Positions 49,582-59,500 of a stretch of 64,000 bases of DNA are shown piece after piece (the first letter of the stretch is position 1; each line of letters begins with the position of its first letter). The notes below the pieces were generated by a model. That model saw only the letters and a program-made list of their open reading frames with translations. It did not search any database and was not told the DNA's origin. The DNA lies in NCBI RefSeq assembly GCF_907177275.1, contig NZ_CAJSLV010000092.1:1-64000 (forward strand). The letters run 5' to 3'. This stretch comes from Actinacidiphila cocklensis (GTDB lineage: Bacteria > Actinomycetota > Actinomycetes > Streptomycetales > Streptomycetaceae). Position numbers and translations under genes: made by a program.

Positions 49582-52500
49582 ATGGACATGAAGCACAGCG
49601 GCAGAGCCGAGATCACGCGCCGGGGACTCATCGTGGGCGCCGTCGCCGCCGCCGGGGTCGCCGCGGCCGGGGGGACCGCGGCGGCGGCGGAGGGCGAGCA
49701 GGGTGCGGTCAAGGGCGGGGGCGGGGACGGCGGCCCGGTCGGCGGCGCGCAGGGGGCGTTCAGGCCGCCGGTGTACCGGCTGGCCGTCGACGGTGAGTCG
49801 GTGGTGAGCAGCCGGGTGGACCACCCGGTGGCGCCGGGTATCGCGCTGACGTCCTTCGACGTCTTCGGGCGCACCGGGTGGCTGCGGGCGCACGTGCTCA
49901 ACGCCGACCTCGGGGACTCCTCGGTGTCGGTCGACCTCGTCGCGGACAAGGTCAGCGACCCGCGGCCGCTCAAGGGCGCGACGGACGGGCAGCACGCGGT
50001 GGCCGCGGTCAACGGGGACTACTTCGACATCACCGAGACCTTCGCCGCGGAAGGCCCCGAGATCCAGGGCGGGCAGCTGCGCAAGGGGACCGACCGGGCC
50101 TCGACGGTGGTGGCGTTCGGCGCCGACCGGGTGGCGCGGCTCGCCGACCTGGTGATCGCCGGGACGGTCGCGGTGGCCGGCACCGCCATGCCGCTGGCCG
50201 CGCTCAACTCGGCGTCCACGCCCGCCGACGGGGTCGCCGTCTTCACCCCGCTGTGGGGGAACGCGGACCGCACGCTCTTGCTGGACCCGGGGCCGTACAC
50301 CGAACTGGTCGTCTCCGGCGGCCTGGTGACCGTCGTGAACAGCGCGATCACCGCCACGCCCGTGCCGGCGGACGGCCTGGTCGTGCTGGGCCGCGGCGCC
50401 GCCGCGGGCCGGCTCGCCGGCACCCGCGTGGGCGACGCCGTCAGCGTGGACTTCGCGCCGCAGAGCGACGCGCCCGGCGCGCTGCGGATGGCGCTCGGCA
50501 GCGGTTCTGTGCTGGTCAGGGGCGGCACCCCGGTGGACTTCCCGCCCAGCACCGGCAACGACGCGCCCAAGCCGCGTACGGCGGTGGGCTGGCCGGCCGG
50601 CGGGCACCGGCTGCTGCTCGTCGCGGTCGACGGCGGCGGGAACTTCTCCACCGGGCTCAGCTTCGACGACATGGCCAGGCTGATGGCCCGACTCGGCGCG
50701 GACGAGGCCTTCATGCTGGACGGCGGCGGCTCGACCGAGATCGTCGCGCGGCGCCCCGGCGACACCGGCGTCGGCGTCGTCAACACCCCCTCGGACGGCG
50801 CCGAGCGCCCGGTCCCCAACGGCGTCGGCCTCTTCGGCCGCCGCGGCTCGGGGCAGTTGCGCGGGCTCGACGTGCGCCCGCAGGCCGACCGGGTGGTCCC
50901 CGGGCTCACGGTGGACGTCTCGGTCGCCGGTTACGACGAGGCGTGGGGTCCTGCGGCGACCGCGGGGCACCAGGTCGGGTGGGCGGCGGAGCCGGGCTCG
51001 CTCGGCAAGGTCAGCGACGGCGTCTTCCGGGCCAGGCGGTCCGGCGCCGGGGTGCTGCGGGCGCACGCGGGCGGGGCCGACGGCGAGTACGGGCTGCGGG
51101 TGCTCGGCGAGCTGCACCGGCTGGCGTTCACCCAGCGGGCGGTCACCCTCGACCCGGGCGCGGCGCTGAGCGTCGGCCTCGTCGGCTACGACGCGGACGG
51201 CTTCGACGCGCCCGTCGCGCCGCGCGACGTGACCCTCGACTACGACAGGTCCGTGATCACCGTGGCTGCCACCGGTGGCGCCCTGACGATCACCGGCGCG
51301 GCGGACGCGGGCGGCCGGTCGGCGGCGCTCACCGCGACGGTGCAAGGCGTGACGGTCAGGCTGCCGGTGTCGGTGGGCCTGGTCGACGTGTCGCTGGGCG
51401 AGTTCGAGCCCGGCGAGACCTGGACGGCGCTGGCCGCCCGCGGGACGGCGTCGGTCGCGGTGGTCGACGCGCCCGACCGCCCGGGCGCGGCCGCGGGCAA
51501 CCACGCGCTGCGGCTGACGTACGACTTCACCGGGCAGCCCAGCACCTCGGCGGCCTACGTCGTCGCCTCGCCCGCCCCGATCACGCTGCCGGTGGGCACC
51601 AGGAAGCTCGCGCTGTGGGTCAACGGCGACGGGAAGGGCCACTGGCTGCGCGCGATGCTGTCCTCGCAGGGCACCACCAACGTGCCGTTCACCTTCGCCA
51701 CCGTCGTGGACTGGACGGGCTGGCGGCGGGTCGTGGGCGACATCCCGGCCGGCTTCTCCGACCCCGTCACGCTGTCGCGCCTCTACATCGCGGAGACCTC
51801 GCAGACCAACAAGAACGCGGGACAGCTGGACTTCGACGGGCTCGCCGCCCAGGTGGGGCAGCAGCCGGACCAGGCCGAGCCGCCGATGCCCGACCCGTAC
51901 GTCGTCGAGCAGGGCGAACTGCCCGACCGGCGCTGGACCTTCGCCGTCCTGTCCGACCTGCACATCAGCGCCGCGGCCGGCCTCGACTCCTTCTCCGGGC
52001 GGCAGGCGGTCGCCGCACTGGGCCAAGTGGTTGCGGCCCGGCCGGACTTCATCCTCATCAACGGCGACTTCGTCGACAACAACAACCCCGCCGACTTCGA
52101 CCTCGCCGACGGGCTGCTGCGCGACCACGTACCGGCCGGCCTGCCGGTGTACTGGACGCCGGGCAACCACGAGGCGGGACTGTCCGCGACCGGCGGCCTG
52201 GACACCTTCCTGGCGGTGACGGGCCGGCCCAACAAGCAGGTTCTCGACCACAAGGGCACCCGCTTCATCCTGCTGGACTCGCACACCGGCGACATGCGCA
52301 CCTCCGACTGGGACCAGGTGCCGCTGCTCCAGGCCGAGTTGGCGAAGGCCGCCGGGGACAGGTCGGTGACCGGGGTGGTGGTCTCCTTCCACCACCCGCT
52401 GCACGACCCGTCGGGGGCCGCGGCCTCCCAGCTGTCCGACCAGTTGGAGGCCGGGCTGCTGCAGCGGTGGCTGGCCGACTTCCGCGAGCAGTCGGGCAAG

Positions 52501-53043
52501 CCGGTCGCGCTGTTCACCGGCCACGCGCACACCGCGTCGGTCACCCGCACCGACGGCGTGCTCGACGTCACCACGCCCGCGGTGGGCAAGACCCCCTACA
52601 GCTCCCCCGACCAGGGCGGCTTCTTCGGCTGGATGCACGTCTCCGTCGACCCGCGCCCGGCGCGGATCAGGGCGGGCCGGCCGAGCCCGGAGACCCGGGA
52701 GTGGCTGCAGGCCGAGAGCCGCCCGCTGATCGACCGCATCGACCTGACGGCACCCGGCAGCCTCGCGGTGGGCGCGTCGGGCACGGTCGAGGCGACCGGC
52801 GTCACCAGCGAGTTCGGCCTGCGCTTCCCGCTGCGCTTCCCGGCCAGCGTGACCTGGTCGGGCAGCCGCGGCCTGACGGTGGCGGCCACCGCGGCCGCAG
52901 CCTCCGCCGCCCGCCGCCACCCCTCCACCCTGGCCGTCCTCGACCTGAGCACCGCCACCCTGACCGCCGTCCGCCCCGGCCGCGTCACGGTGACGGTCGC
53001 CACCGGCGGCCTGACCTCCTCCGCGGACGTCGACCTCGGCTGA
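49582..53043 (+). CDS. Tat-exported NAGPA-type phosphodiester glycosidase - metallophosphoesterase
   Basis: This 1153-residue exported protein starts at ATG 49582 with a Tat-like signal (ITRRGLIVGAVAAAG). Residues about 60-430 form a NAGPA (phosphodiester glycosidase) domain (AAVNGDYFDI, AVDGGGNFSTGLSFDD, EAFMLDGGGSTEIV). A middle section of beta-sandwich and carbohydrate-binding-like modules (about 430-770) is followed by a calcineurin-type metallophosphoesterase (about 785-1030) with all metal motifs: SDLHIS, NGDFVDNN, GNHEAG, FHHPLHD and GHAHTAS. A C-terminal Ig-like domain ends the protein. It probably degrades phosphodiester-linked glycans such as wall teichoic acids outside the cell; that is inference. 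The ribosome-binding site is poor. Confidence 0.87.
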   Translation: MDMKHSGRAEITRRGLIVGAVAAAGVAAAGGTAAAAEGEQGAVKGGGGDGGPVGGAQGAFRPPVYRLAVDGESVVSSRVDHPVAPGIALTSFDVFGRTGWLRAHVLNADLGDSSVSVDLVADKVSDPRPLKGATDGQHAVAAVNGDYFDITETFAAEGPEIQGGQLRKGTDRASTVVAFGADRVARLADLVIAGTVAVAGTAMPLAALNSASTPADGVAVFTPLWGNADRTLLLDPGPYTELVVSGGLVTVVNSAITATPVPADGLVVLGRGAAAGRLAGTRVGDAVSVDFAPQSDAPGALRMALGSGSVLVRGGTPVDFPPSTGNDAPKPRTAVGWPAGGHRLLLVAVDGGGNFSTGLSFDDMARLMARLGADEAFMLDGGGSTEIVARRPGDTGVGVVNTPSDGAERPVPNGVGLFGRRGSGQLRGLDVRPQADRVVPGLTVDVSVAGYDEAWGPAATAGHQVGWAAEPGSLGKVSDGVFRARRSGAGVLRAHAGGADGEYGLRVLGELHRLAFTQRAVTLDPGAALSVGLVGYDADGFDAPVAPRDVTLDYDRSVITVAATGGALTITGAADAGGRSAALTATVQGVTVRLPVSVGLVDVSLGEFEPGETWTALAARGTASVAVVDAPDRPGAAAGNHALRLTYDFTGQPSTSAAYVVASPAPITLPVGTRKLALWVNGDGKGHWLRAMLSSQGTTNVPFTFATVVDWTGWRRVVGDIPAGFSDPVTLSRLYIAETSQTNKNAGQLDFDGLAAQVGQQPDQAEPPMPDPYVVEQGELPDRRWTFAVLSDLHISAAAGLDSFSGRQAVAALGQVVAARPDFILINGDFVDNNNPADFDLADGLLRDHVPAGLPVYWTPGNHEAGLSATGGLDTFLAVTGRPNKQVLDHKGTRFILLDSHTGDMRTSDWDQVPLLQAELAKAAGDRSVTGVVVSFHHPLHDPSGAAASQLSDQLEAGLLQRWLADFREQSGKPVALFTGHAHTASVTRTDGVLDVTTPAVGKTPYSSPDQGGFFGWMHVSVDPRPARIRAGRPSPETREWLQAESRPLIDRIDLTAPGSLAVGASGTVEATGVTSEFGLRFPLRFPASVTWSGSRGLTVAATAAAASAARRHPSTLAVLDLSTATLTAVRPGRVTVTVATGGLTSSADVDLG

Positions 53044-53055
53044 CCGCCTGACCGC

Positions 53056-53082
53056 CCCGGCCGGCCCCGACGGCCGGCCGGG
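53056..53082. terminator. Bidirectional hairpin terminator
   Basis: A perfect 11-bp stem (arm CCCGGCCGGCC, 53056-53066 with 53072-53082) and a 5-base loop lie between two convergent genes. Confidence 0.85.
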
Positions 53083-53094
53083 ACGGCGGGACGG

Positions 53095-55194
53095 CTAGGA
53101 GACCTCGATGCCGTGGTCGCGGATCAGCGCCTCCAGGCCGCCGGTGTAGCCCTTGCCGCCCATCACGAAGTCCCAGTCGCCGCCCGCCCGGCGGCGGAAC
53201 GAGCCGAGGACCAGGGCGGTCTCGCCGGGGCGGCCGTCGGAGACGTCGAGGCGGCCCTGCTCGGCGCCCGACGCGTCGAGCAGCCGGATGCCGGCGTCGG
53301 TGAAGCCGGACAGGTCGGCGTCGGGGTTGACGGTCGGGTCGATCGCGGTGGCCAGGACGAGGCGGTCGGCGGCGGCGGGCAGCGCGTCGAAGGCCACCCG
53401 CAGGGCCGCCTTGTCGGGGGCGGTCGCCGGGATCGCGGCGACGGTGCCGTCGGGGGTGCGCGGGTTGTTGTAGAAGACGAAGTGGTCGTCGCCGAGCACG
53501 GTGCCGCCGCGGCAGACCAGCGCGCACACGTCGAGGGCGACCCGGCCCGCCCAGGACACGCCCAGGACGTTGTGGTCGGGCGTCGGCGGGGCCGCGGGCA
53601 CGGGCGGGCGGTCGCCGGGGCCGAGGCGGCCGCGCAGGCCGTGCTGGTGGAGCAGCTCGACCAGCTGCTCGCCGGAGACCAGCTCCAGCGGTTTGCCGCG
53701 GACGAAGGTGTGCGAGCCGTTGCCGAAGCGCGACGTGGTGACCAGCACGCCCTTGTTCGCGCCGGTGTGCTGCACCGTGCCGTAGAGGTCGCGGACCGCG
53801 GTGGGCTGCACGGTGTGCCGGTAGCGCTTGACCTGGACGACGATCGTGCCGCCGCGGATCGGGGTCGGGTCGACGGCGTCCACGTCGACACCGCCGTCGC
53901 CCGAGCGCTGGGTGGTCACCGCCTCCATGCCCATGGCGCGGAAGAGCGCGGCGACCAGTTCCTCGAAGACCAGCGGGTCCATCGCGAACAGGTCGGGCTC
54001 CCCGTCGTCGTCCACGGGGGCGGGCGGCGCGACGGGCGCGGGGGCGGCGGGGGCGCCCACCTCGTCGGGGAGCCGCCCGGGGCGGACGGCGGTGCGCTGG
54101 TCGGGGCGGGCCGAGAGCCGCCCGTGGAAGACGTCGACCAGGCAGTCGACCGCGCTCAGCCGCACCAGGTCGAGCGCGTCGAAGGCGGCGCGGCCGGCCG
54201 TCACGGCGGCCAGGAAGATCCGCGCCTCGCGGCCGGTCGCCGGGTCGTGGTCGTCCACGAAGCCGTTCAGCTCGACGGAGTCCAGCGCGCCGGACCCGTC
54301 GGCCGCGAAGAGGTCGCGCAGCGCCAGCAGCACGCACTGGGCGAGCAGGTCGCGGTACAGGGCGCGGCGCTGCGCCACCGGGCGGGCGGTGTCCTTGAGG
54401 CGGTCGGCGCTCGGCATGTACCGCACCGCCTTCGTCTCGGGTACGACGTCGTACCCGGGCAGCTCCCAGGTCAGCACGAGCTGCCGCGCGCCCGCGTCGT
54501 ACGCGGCGTCCACCTGGCGCGGCAGGTCCTCAGGCCAGGCGGTGGAGGCGTACAGGGCCGCGGAGAAGTACTGCGCGACCGCGTCGGGGTCGCCGCCGCG
54601 CAGGCCCTCGGCCAACTGCTCGACCCCGGCGTTGTGCCGGCGGATCTCGGCGAGCTGGTCGGCGGCCCACCGGTCGTACTGCCGCCGGTAGTCGGCCAGT
54701 TGGTGCTGCCGCTGGGCTTCGGCGGCCTGCGCGGCGGCCAGGTCGCGGGCGTAGCGGGCCTGCGCCTCCTCCTGCGCGCGGCGGTTGGCCCGGCCCCAAC
54801 CGCCGGCCTGGGCCTGGTAGCGCTGCGGGTCGGGCATCGGCAGCGGGCGGGCGAGTGCTCCCGGGGCGAACGGCTGGAGCCGCTCGGGGCGGCGCAGCGC
54901 GGCCGCGCGGAAGGCGGGGGCGCGGCTCCCGGTGGCGAGCAGCCCGCCCAGCGCCGCGACGCGGGCGTCGAGTTCCTCGGTGCGCCGCAGTGCCTCGGCC
55001 TCCTGGTGCTGCCGGTAGGCGGCCTGGCGTTCGCGGTTCTGCCGGGCCATGTCCCGTTCGTACGCCCGCTGCCGCCGCTCCTGCTCCCGCTGCTGCTGTG
55101 CCCGCGCCCGCTGCTGGGCGTCCTGCTGCCGCTGCTGCTGGCGCTGCATCTCGGCCCAGACGGCTATCGGACCGCTCGTGGAGCGTCGGGTCAT
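53095..55194 (-). CDS. Mrr-like restriction endonuclease - TerD fusion with coiled-coil N-terminus
   Basis: This 699-residue protein starts at ATG 55194. Residues about 15-85 and 145-210 are Gln/Arg/Glu-rich coiled coils. A middle domain of unknown type (about 225-400) contains LVLTWELPGYDVVPE. Residues about 430-545 are an Mrr-type REase domain with the PD-(D/E)xK-like core GDGGVDVDAVDP and VVQVKRY, then SRFGNGSHTFVRGKPLELVSGEQL. The C-terminus (about 555-695) is a TerD calcium-binding domain (VSWAGRVALDVCALV, DDHFVFYNNPRTPDG, GGLEALIRDHGIEV). TerD fusions to nucleases belong to the Ter stress/defence systems. It may cut modified or foreign DNA at membrane-linked Ter complexes. No other ter gene is in the window. 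Confidence 0.88.
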   Translation of the reverse strand: MTRRSTSGPIAVWAEMQRQQQRQQDAQQRARAQQQREQERRQRAYERDMARQNRERQAAYRQHQEAEALRRTEELDARVAALGGLLATGSRAPAFRAAALRRPERLQPFAPGALARPLPMPDPQRYQAQAGGWGRANRRAQEEAQARYARDLAAAQAAEAQRQHQLADYRRQYDRWAADQLAEIRRHNAGVEQLAEGLRGGDPDAVAQYFSAALYASTAWPEDLPRQVDAAYDAGARQLVLTWELPGYDVVPETKAVRYMPSADRLKDTARPVAQRRALYRDLLAQCVLLALRDLFAADGSGALDSVELNGFVDDHDPATGREARIFLAAVTAGRAAFDALDLVRLSAVDCLVDVFHGRLSARPDQRTAVRPGRLPDEVGAPAAPAPVAPPAPVDDDGEPDLFAMDPLVFEELVAALFRAMGMEAVTTQRSGDGGVDVDAVDPTPIRGGTIVVQVKRYRHTVQPTAVRDLYGTVQHTGANKGVLVTTSRFGNGSHTFVRGKPLELVSGEQLVELLHQHGLRGRLGPGDRPPVPAAPPTPDHNVLGVSWAGRVALDVCALVCRGGTVLGDDHFVFYNNPRTPDGTVAAIPATAPDKAALRVAFDALPAAADRLVLATAIDPTVNPDADLSGFTDAGIRLLDASGAEQGRLDVSDGRPGETALVLGSFRRRAGGDWDFVMGGKGYTGGLEALIRDHGIEVS

Positions 55195-55319
55195 GCGGCT
55201 TCTGCCCTCCCCCGGGGGACATGCAGTCCCGGAACCGCGCGCCGGCGACCGGCAGCACACATGTCCGACTCTACGGCGAAGTCGCAGCCCGGCCTATCCA
55301 CTTGGCCGTGCGCGGGTCC

Positions 55320-56342
55320 TCACATGGTGAGCACCATGCGGAACCGCGCGGCCCCGGACATCATCCGCTGATAGGCGGCCTCCGCGTCGTCCAGCGGGGC
55401 CGTCTCGACGGTCGGCCGGATGCCGTGCAGCGCGCTGAAGCGCATCGTGTCCTCGACGTCCTGCGAGGTGCCCGAGGGGTGGCCGCGGACGACCCGGCCC
55501 TGCAGGATCAGCTGCAGCGGGGCGATGCCCATCGGGTCGCCGGTGGCGCCGATGACGACGAGTTCGCCGCGCCGGGCGAGCCCGTCGACGACCGCGCCGA
55601 TGGCCTCGGAGTTGCCGACCGTGGCGAGGACGACGTCGGCGCCGCCCAGCGCCTGGAGGGCTTCGGCGACCGGGGTGCCCGCGGTGCTGTCGACGTAGTG
55701 GTGGGCGCCGAGCTCCTTGGCCAGCTCGGCCTTGTCGGCGCCGCGGGCGATGGCCACCGTCTCGTAGCCCATCGCGGCCGCGTACCGCACGCCGAGGTGG
55801 CCCAGGCCGCCGATGCCCAGGACGGCCACCAGGTCGCCCGGCTGGGCGGAGCTGCGCCGCAGGCCGTTGTACGTGGTCACGCCCGCGCAGCCGAGCGGTC
55901 CCGCGTCGGCGGGCGACAGGTCGTCGGGGATGCGGGCGAGCGCGTCGGCGGGGGCGACGACGGACTCGGCGAAGCCCCCGTCGTAGGCCCAGCCGGGGAC
56001 CTTGAGGTTCTGGCACACGATGAAGTCGCCCTGCCGGCACTGCTTGCAGTGGCCGCAGCTGCCGCCGAACCAGCCCACCACCACCCGGTCGCCGACCTGC
56101 CAGCCGCGCTCGGCCACGCCGTCGCCCAGCGCGTCGAGGCGGCCGGCGATCTCGTGCCCGGGGACCAGCGGGAAGCTGAGGCCGGGGAAGGCGCCCTCGA
56201 CGAATCCCGCGTCGCTGTGGCAGATCCCGCACGCCTCCACGGCGATCCTGGCGTGCCCTGGCCCGGGTTCGCGCAGCTCGCGTTCGACGATCTCGAACCC
56301 GCCGCCGGCGGTGGGGACTTGTGCAGCACGGTAGGTGGCCAT
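55320..56342 (-). CDS. Zinc-dependent alcohol dehydrogenase (CAD/AdhP-like)
   Basis: This 340-residue medium-chain dehydrogenase starts at ATG 56342, six bases after GGGAGG. It keeps the catalytic zinc ligands (CGICHSDAG, GHEIAGRLDALG, the LGCAGVTTYNGL region) and the four structural zinc Cys residues (SCGHCKQCRQGDFIVC). The NAD(P) motif is VLGIGGLGHLGVRYAAAMG. It resembles AdhP and CAD-type dehydrogenases that interconvert primary alcohols and aldehydes. It lies divergent from the GH2 beta-galactosidase, with no evident link. Confidence 0.93.
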   Translation of the reverse strand: MATYRAAQVPTAGGGFEIVERELREPGPGHARIAVEACGICHSDAGFVEGAFPGLSFPLVPGHEIAGRLDALGDGVAERGWQVGDRVVVGWFGGSCGHCKQCRQGDFIVCQNLKVPGWAYDGGFAESVVAPADALARIPDDLSPADAGPLGCAGVTTYNGLRRSSAQPGDLVAVLGIGGLGHLGVRYAAAMGYETVAIARGADKAELAKELGAHHYVDSTAGTPVAEALQALGGADVVLATVGNSEAIGAVVDGLARRGELVVIGATGDPMGIAPLQLILQGRVVRGHPSGTSQDVEDTMRFSALHGIRPTVETAPLDDAEAAYQRMMSGAARFRMVLTM

Positions 56343-56484
56343 CCGGACCTCCCGGGGGGAGCGGGGAACGGTCTTCAGCTCCATGACAGCACGGCTGGTC
56401 CGGCCCCGCGCGCCGACCCGAGATGGTGTATCGCTCAACGAAGATGCGGCACGACTCTTGACCCCCGCGGGTCCCGCACTGCAA

Positions 56485-56509
56485 GAATCCGTCTGGCGTT
56501 GGTGGATTC
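56485..56509. promoter_or_regulatory. Inverted repeat upstream of the beta-galactosidase
   Basis: GAATCC (56485-56490) and GGATTC (56504-56509) are separated by 13 bp, 79 bp before the GH2 start codon. It may be a regulator site. A lac-operator-like stretch gattgtgagcgtgaacatca follows at 56525-56544 but is not symmetrical. Confidence 0.35.
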
Positions 56510-56587
56510 CGTTTGTTGCTGATCGATTGTGAGCGTGAACATCACCAACGCCTCTGTCGCGTACAGCCTCACCGAGGAGTGGTCGCA

Positions 56588-59500
56588 GTGCCGGTCAATC
56601 GCAGATCGTTCCTGGTCACCGGAGCCGTGGGAGCCGCAGTCCCCGCCCTGCCGGGGCTCGTCCCCACTGCCGCCGCCGCCACCGCCCAGGGCGGCGGCCC
56701 CGACGCCGCACACAGTCGTACACCCGCCAGGACCGTCGACCTCAGCGACGGATGGCGCTTCGCGCTGGTCAACCCGGCCGGCATCACCGACCCGACCGGC
56801 GCCTACGCCGACGCCGCGGAGCCCGGCTACGACGACTCCCGCTGGCGGGAGGTCTCGGTCCCGCACGACTGGAGCATCGAGCAGACCCCCACCACCGACT
56901 CGGGCACCTCGGGCGGCACCGGCTTCCTGCCCGGCGGCCTGGGCTGGTACCGCACGTCCTTCACGCTGCCGCAGGCGGCCGCGGGACGCCGGGTGTCGGT
57001 GGAGTTCGACGGCGTCTACATGGACAGCTACCTCTACTGCAACGGCACGCTGGTCGGCAACCACCCCTACGGCTACACCGGTTTCGCCTTCGACCTCACC
57101 GACCTGCTGCACACCGACGGCCGCACCCCGAACGTGATCGCCGTCCAGGTGCGCAACCAGCTGCCCAGCAGCCGCTGGTACTCGGGCAGCGGGATCTACC
57201 GCAACGCCCGGCTGGTCATCACCGACCCGGTCCACCTGGCCCGGTGGGGCACCTTCGTGACCACCCCCGGCCTCGCGGACACCGTCGGAGCCGGCCGCGC
57301 CACCGTCCGCGCGGAGATCACCGCGGTCAACGAGACGGCGCAGGCACGCAACGCCACCGTCGTCGCCACCGTCCGCGACCCCGAGGGCCGCCAGGTGGCC
57401 CAGGGGAGCGCGCCACTCGACCTCGCCGCGGCCGGGCAGGGCACCGCGACGCTGGAGATGACCGTCGCCCACCCCCTGCTGTGGTCCCTGGAGTCGCCGC
57501 ACCTCTACCGTCTGGAGGCCGAGGTGCAGGTCGACGGGAGGACCCTGGACAGCCTGCCCACCACCTTCGGCATCCGCTACGTCAGCGTCGACCCGGAACT
57601 GGGCCTGACGGTCAACGGCGTCCACGCCAAGCTCCAGGGCGTCGACCTGCACCACGACCAGGGCGCGCTGGGCTCCGCGATCAGCGCCGACGCGCTGCTG
57701 CGGCAGATGACCCTGATGAAGTCCATGGGCGTCAACGCCTTCAGGACCTCCCACAACCCGCCGTCGCCGGAAATGATCCGGGTCTGCGAGCAGTTGGGCA
57801 TCGTGATGATGGTCGAGGCCTTCGACTGCTGGCACACCGGCAAGACCACCTACGACTACCACCGCTTCTTCGACGCCGACAGTGCCGCCGACATAGCGGA
57901 GATGGTGCGGGCGGCCCGCAACTCGCCCGCGGTCATCATGTGGTCGATCGGCAACGAGATCCCCGACTCCACCAGCACCGCCGGCCTCGCGATGGCCCAG
58001 GGCCTGATCGACGCGGTCAGGGCGCTCGACACCACCCGGCCGGTCGTCATCGGCTCCGACAAGTACCGCGGGCTGCCCGCGGTCGGCTCGGCGGCCGACC
58101 TGATGCTCGCCAAGCTCGACGGCCTCGGCCTGAACTACAACACCGCGGCCTCGGTGGACGCCCTGCACGCCCGCTACCCGCACTTGTTCCTCTTCGAGTC
58201 CGAGTCGTCCTCGGAGACCTCGACCCGCGGCGCCTACCAGGAGCCGCAGCACCTCAACACCGGCGAGAACTACACGCCGGGCAGGCGCGAGACCTCCAGC
58301 TACGACAACAACCTCGCCTCCTGGACGATCAGCGGCGAGTACGGCCTGAAGAAGGACCGCGACCGGCGCTTCTTCGCCGGGCAGTTCCTCTGGTCGGGCA
58401 TGGACTACATCGGCGAGCCCACGCCCTACAACGTCTTCCCGGTCAAGGCGTCCTTCTTCGGCGCGGTCGACACGGCCGGCTTCCCCAAGGACATGTACCA
58501 CCTCTTCCGCAGCCAGTGGACGACCGAGCCCATGGTCCACCTCGTGCCGATGGACTGGACCGACCACAAGCCGGGGGAGACCGTCGAGGTCTGGGCGTAC
58601 TCCAACGTCGACACCGTCGAGCTGTTCCTCGACGGCCGCTCGCTGGGCGTGCGGCGCTTCGACACCAAGAAGACCACCGACGGGCGCACGTACCTGGAGA
58701 CCACCGAGGCGACCGGCGACGACCGCACGGTCACCGGCGGCCCCTACCCCGGCAGCTACACCAGCCCCAACGGCAGCGCGGGCAAGCTCCACCTGACCTG
58801 GCAGGTGCCCTTCGCACCGGGCGAGTTGAAGGCGGTGGCGATGCGGGGCGGGCGGACGGTGGCCACCGACGTGCTGCGCACCGCGGGCGCACCGCACACC
58901 GTGCGGCTGCTGCCCGACCGCGACACGCTGCCCGCCGACGGGCGTTCGCTGGTCTACGTCACCGCCGAGGTCATCGACGCCCGCGGAACGGTCGTGCCCG
59001 GTGCCGAGCACCTGCTCACCTTCGCGGTGGACGGCGGCTCGCTGGCCGGCGTCGACAACGGCCGCCAGGAGAGCGCCGAGCGCTACCAGGCCAGCACCCG
59101 CACCGCCTTCCACGGCAAGGCGCTGGCCATCGTCCGCTCCGGCACCTCCGCCGGGCGCCTGACCGTCACCGCCACCGGACCCGGCCTGCACCCGGCCGTC
59201 CTCCATGTGCGGACCGCCCACGCGTCCGACGTCGCGACCACCGCGCCCGCGCGGTTCGCCGCAGGCCCGGCGCCGGCCGCCCCCGACTACCCGCTGGCGG
59301 ACGCCAGTTACTCGGGCGCGGGGAACACCCTGCCGGCCGCGATGCTCGACGGCGACCCGGCGACGGGGTGGTCCAACGCCTTCAAGAAGAGCGCCACCGC
59401 CCTGCTCCCGGCCTTCAGCGGCGCCCGCGCCGCCGACTGGGTCTCGGTCGCCTGGGCGGCGCCCCGCAGCGCCGAGTCCGTCGCGGTCTCCTTCACCGTC

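Noticed and set aside
56525..56544. lac-operator-like GATTGTGAGCG upstream of the beta-galactosidase
   Set aside because: Only one half is recognisable and symmetry is lacking; the resemblance is probably chance.
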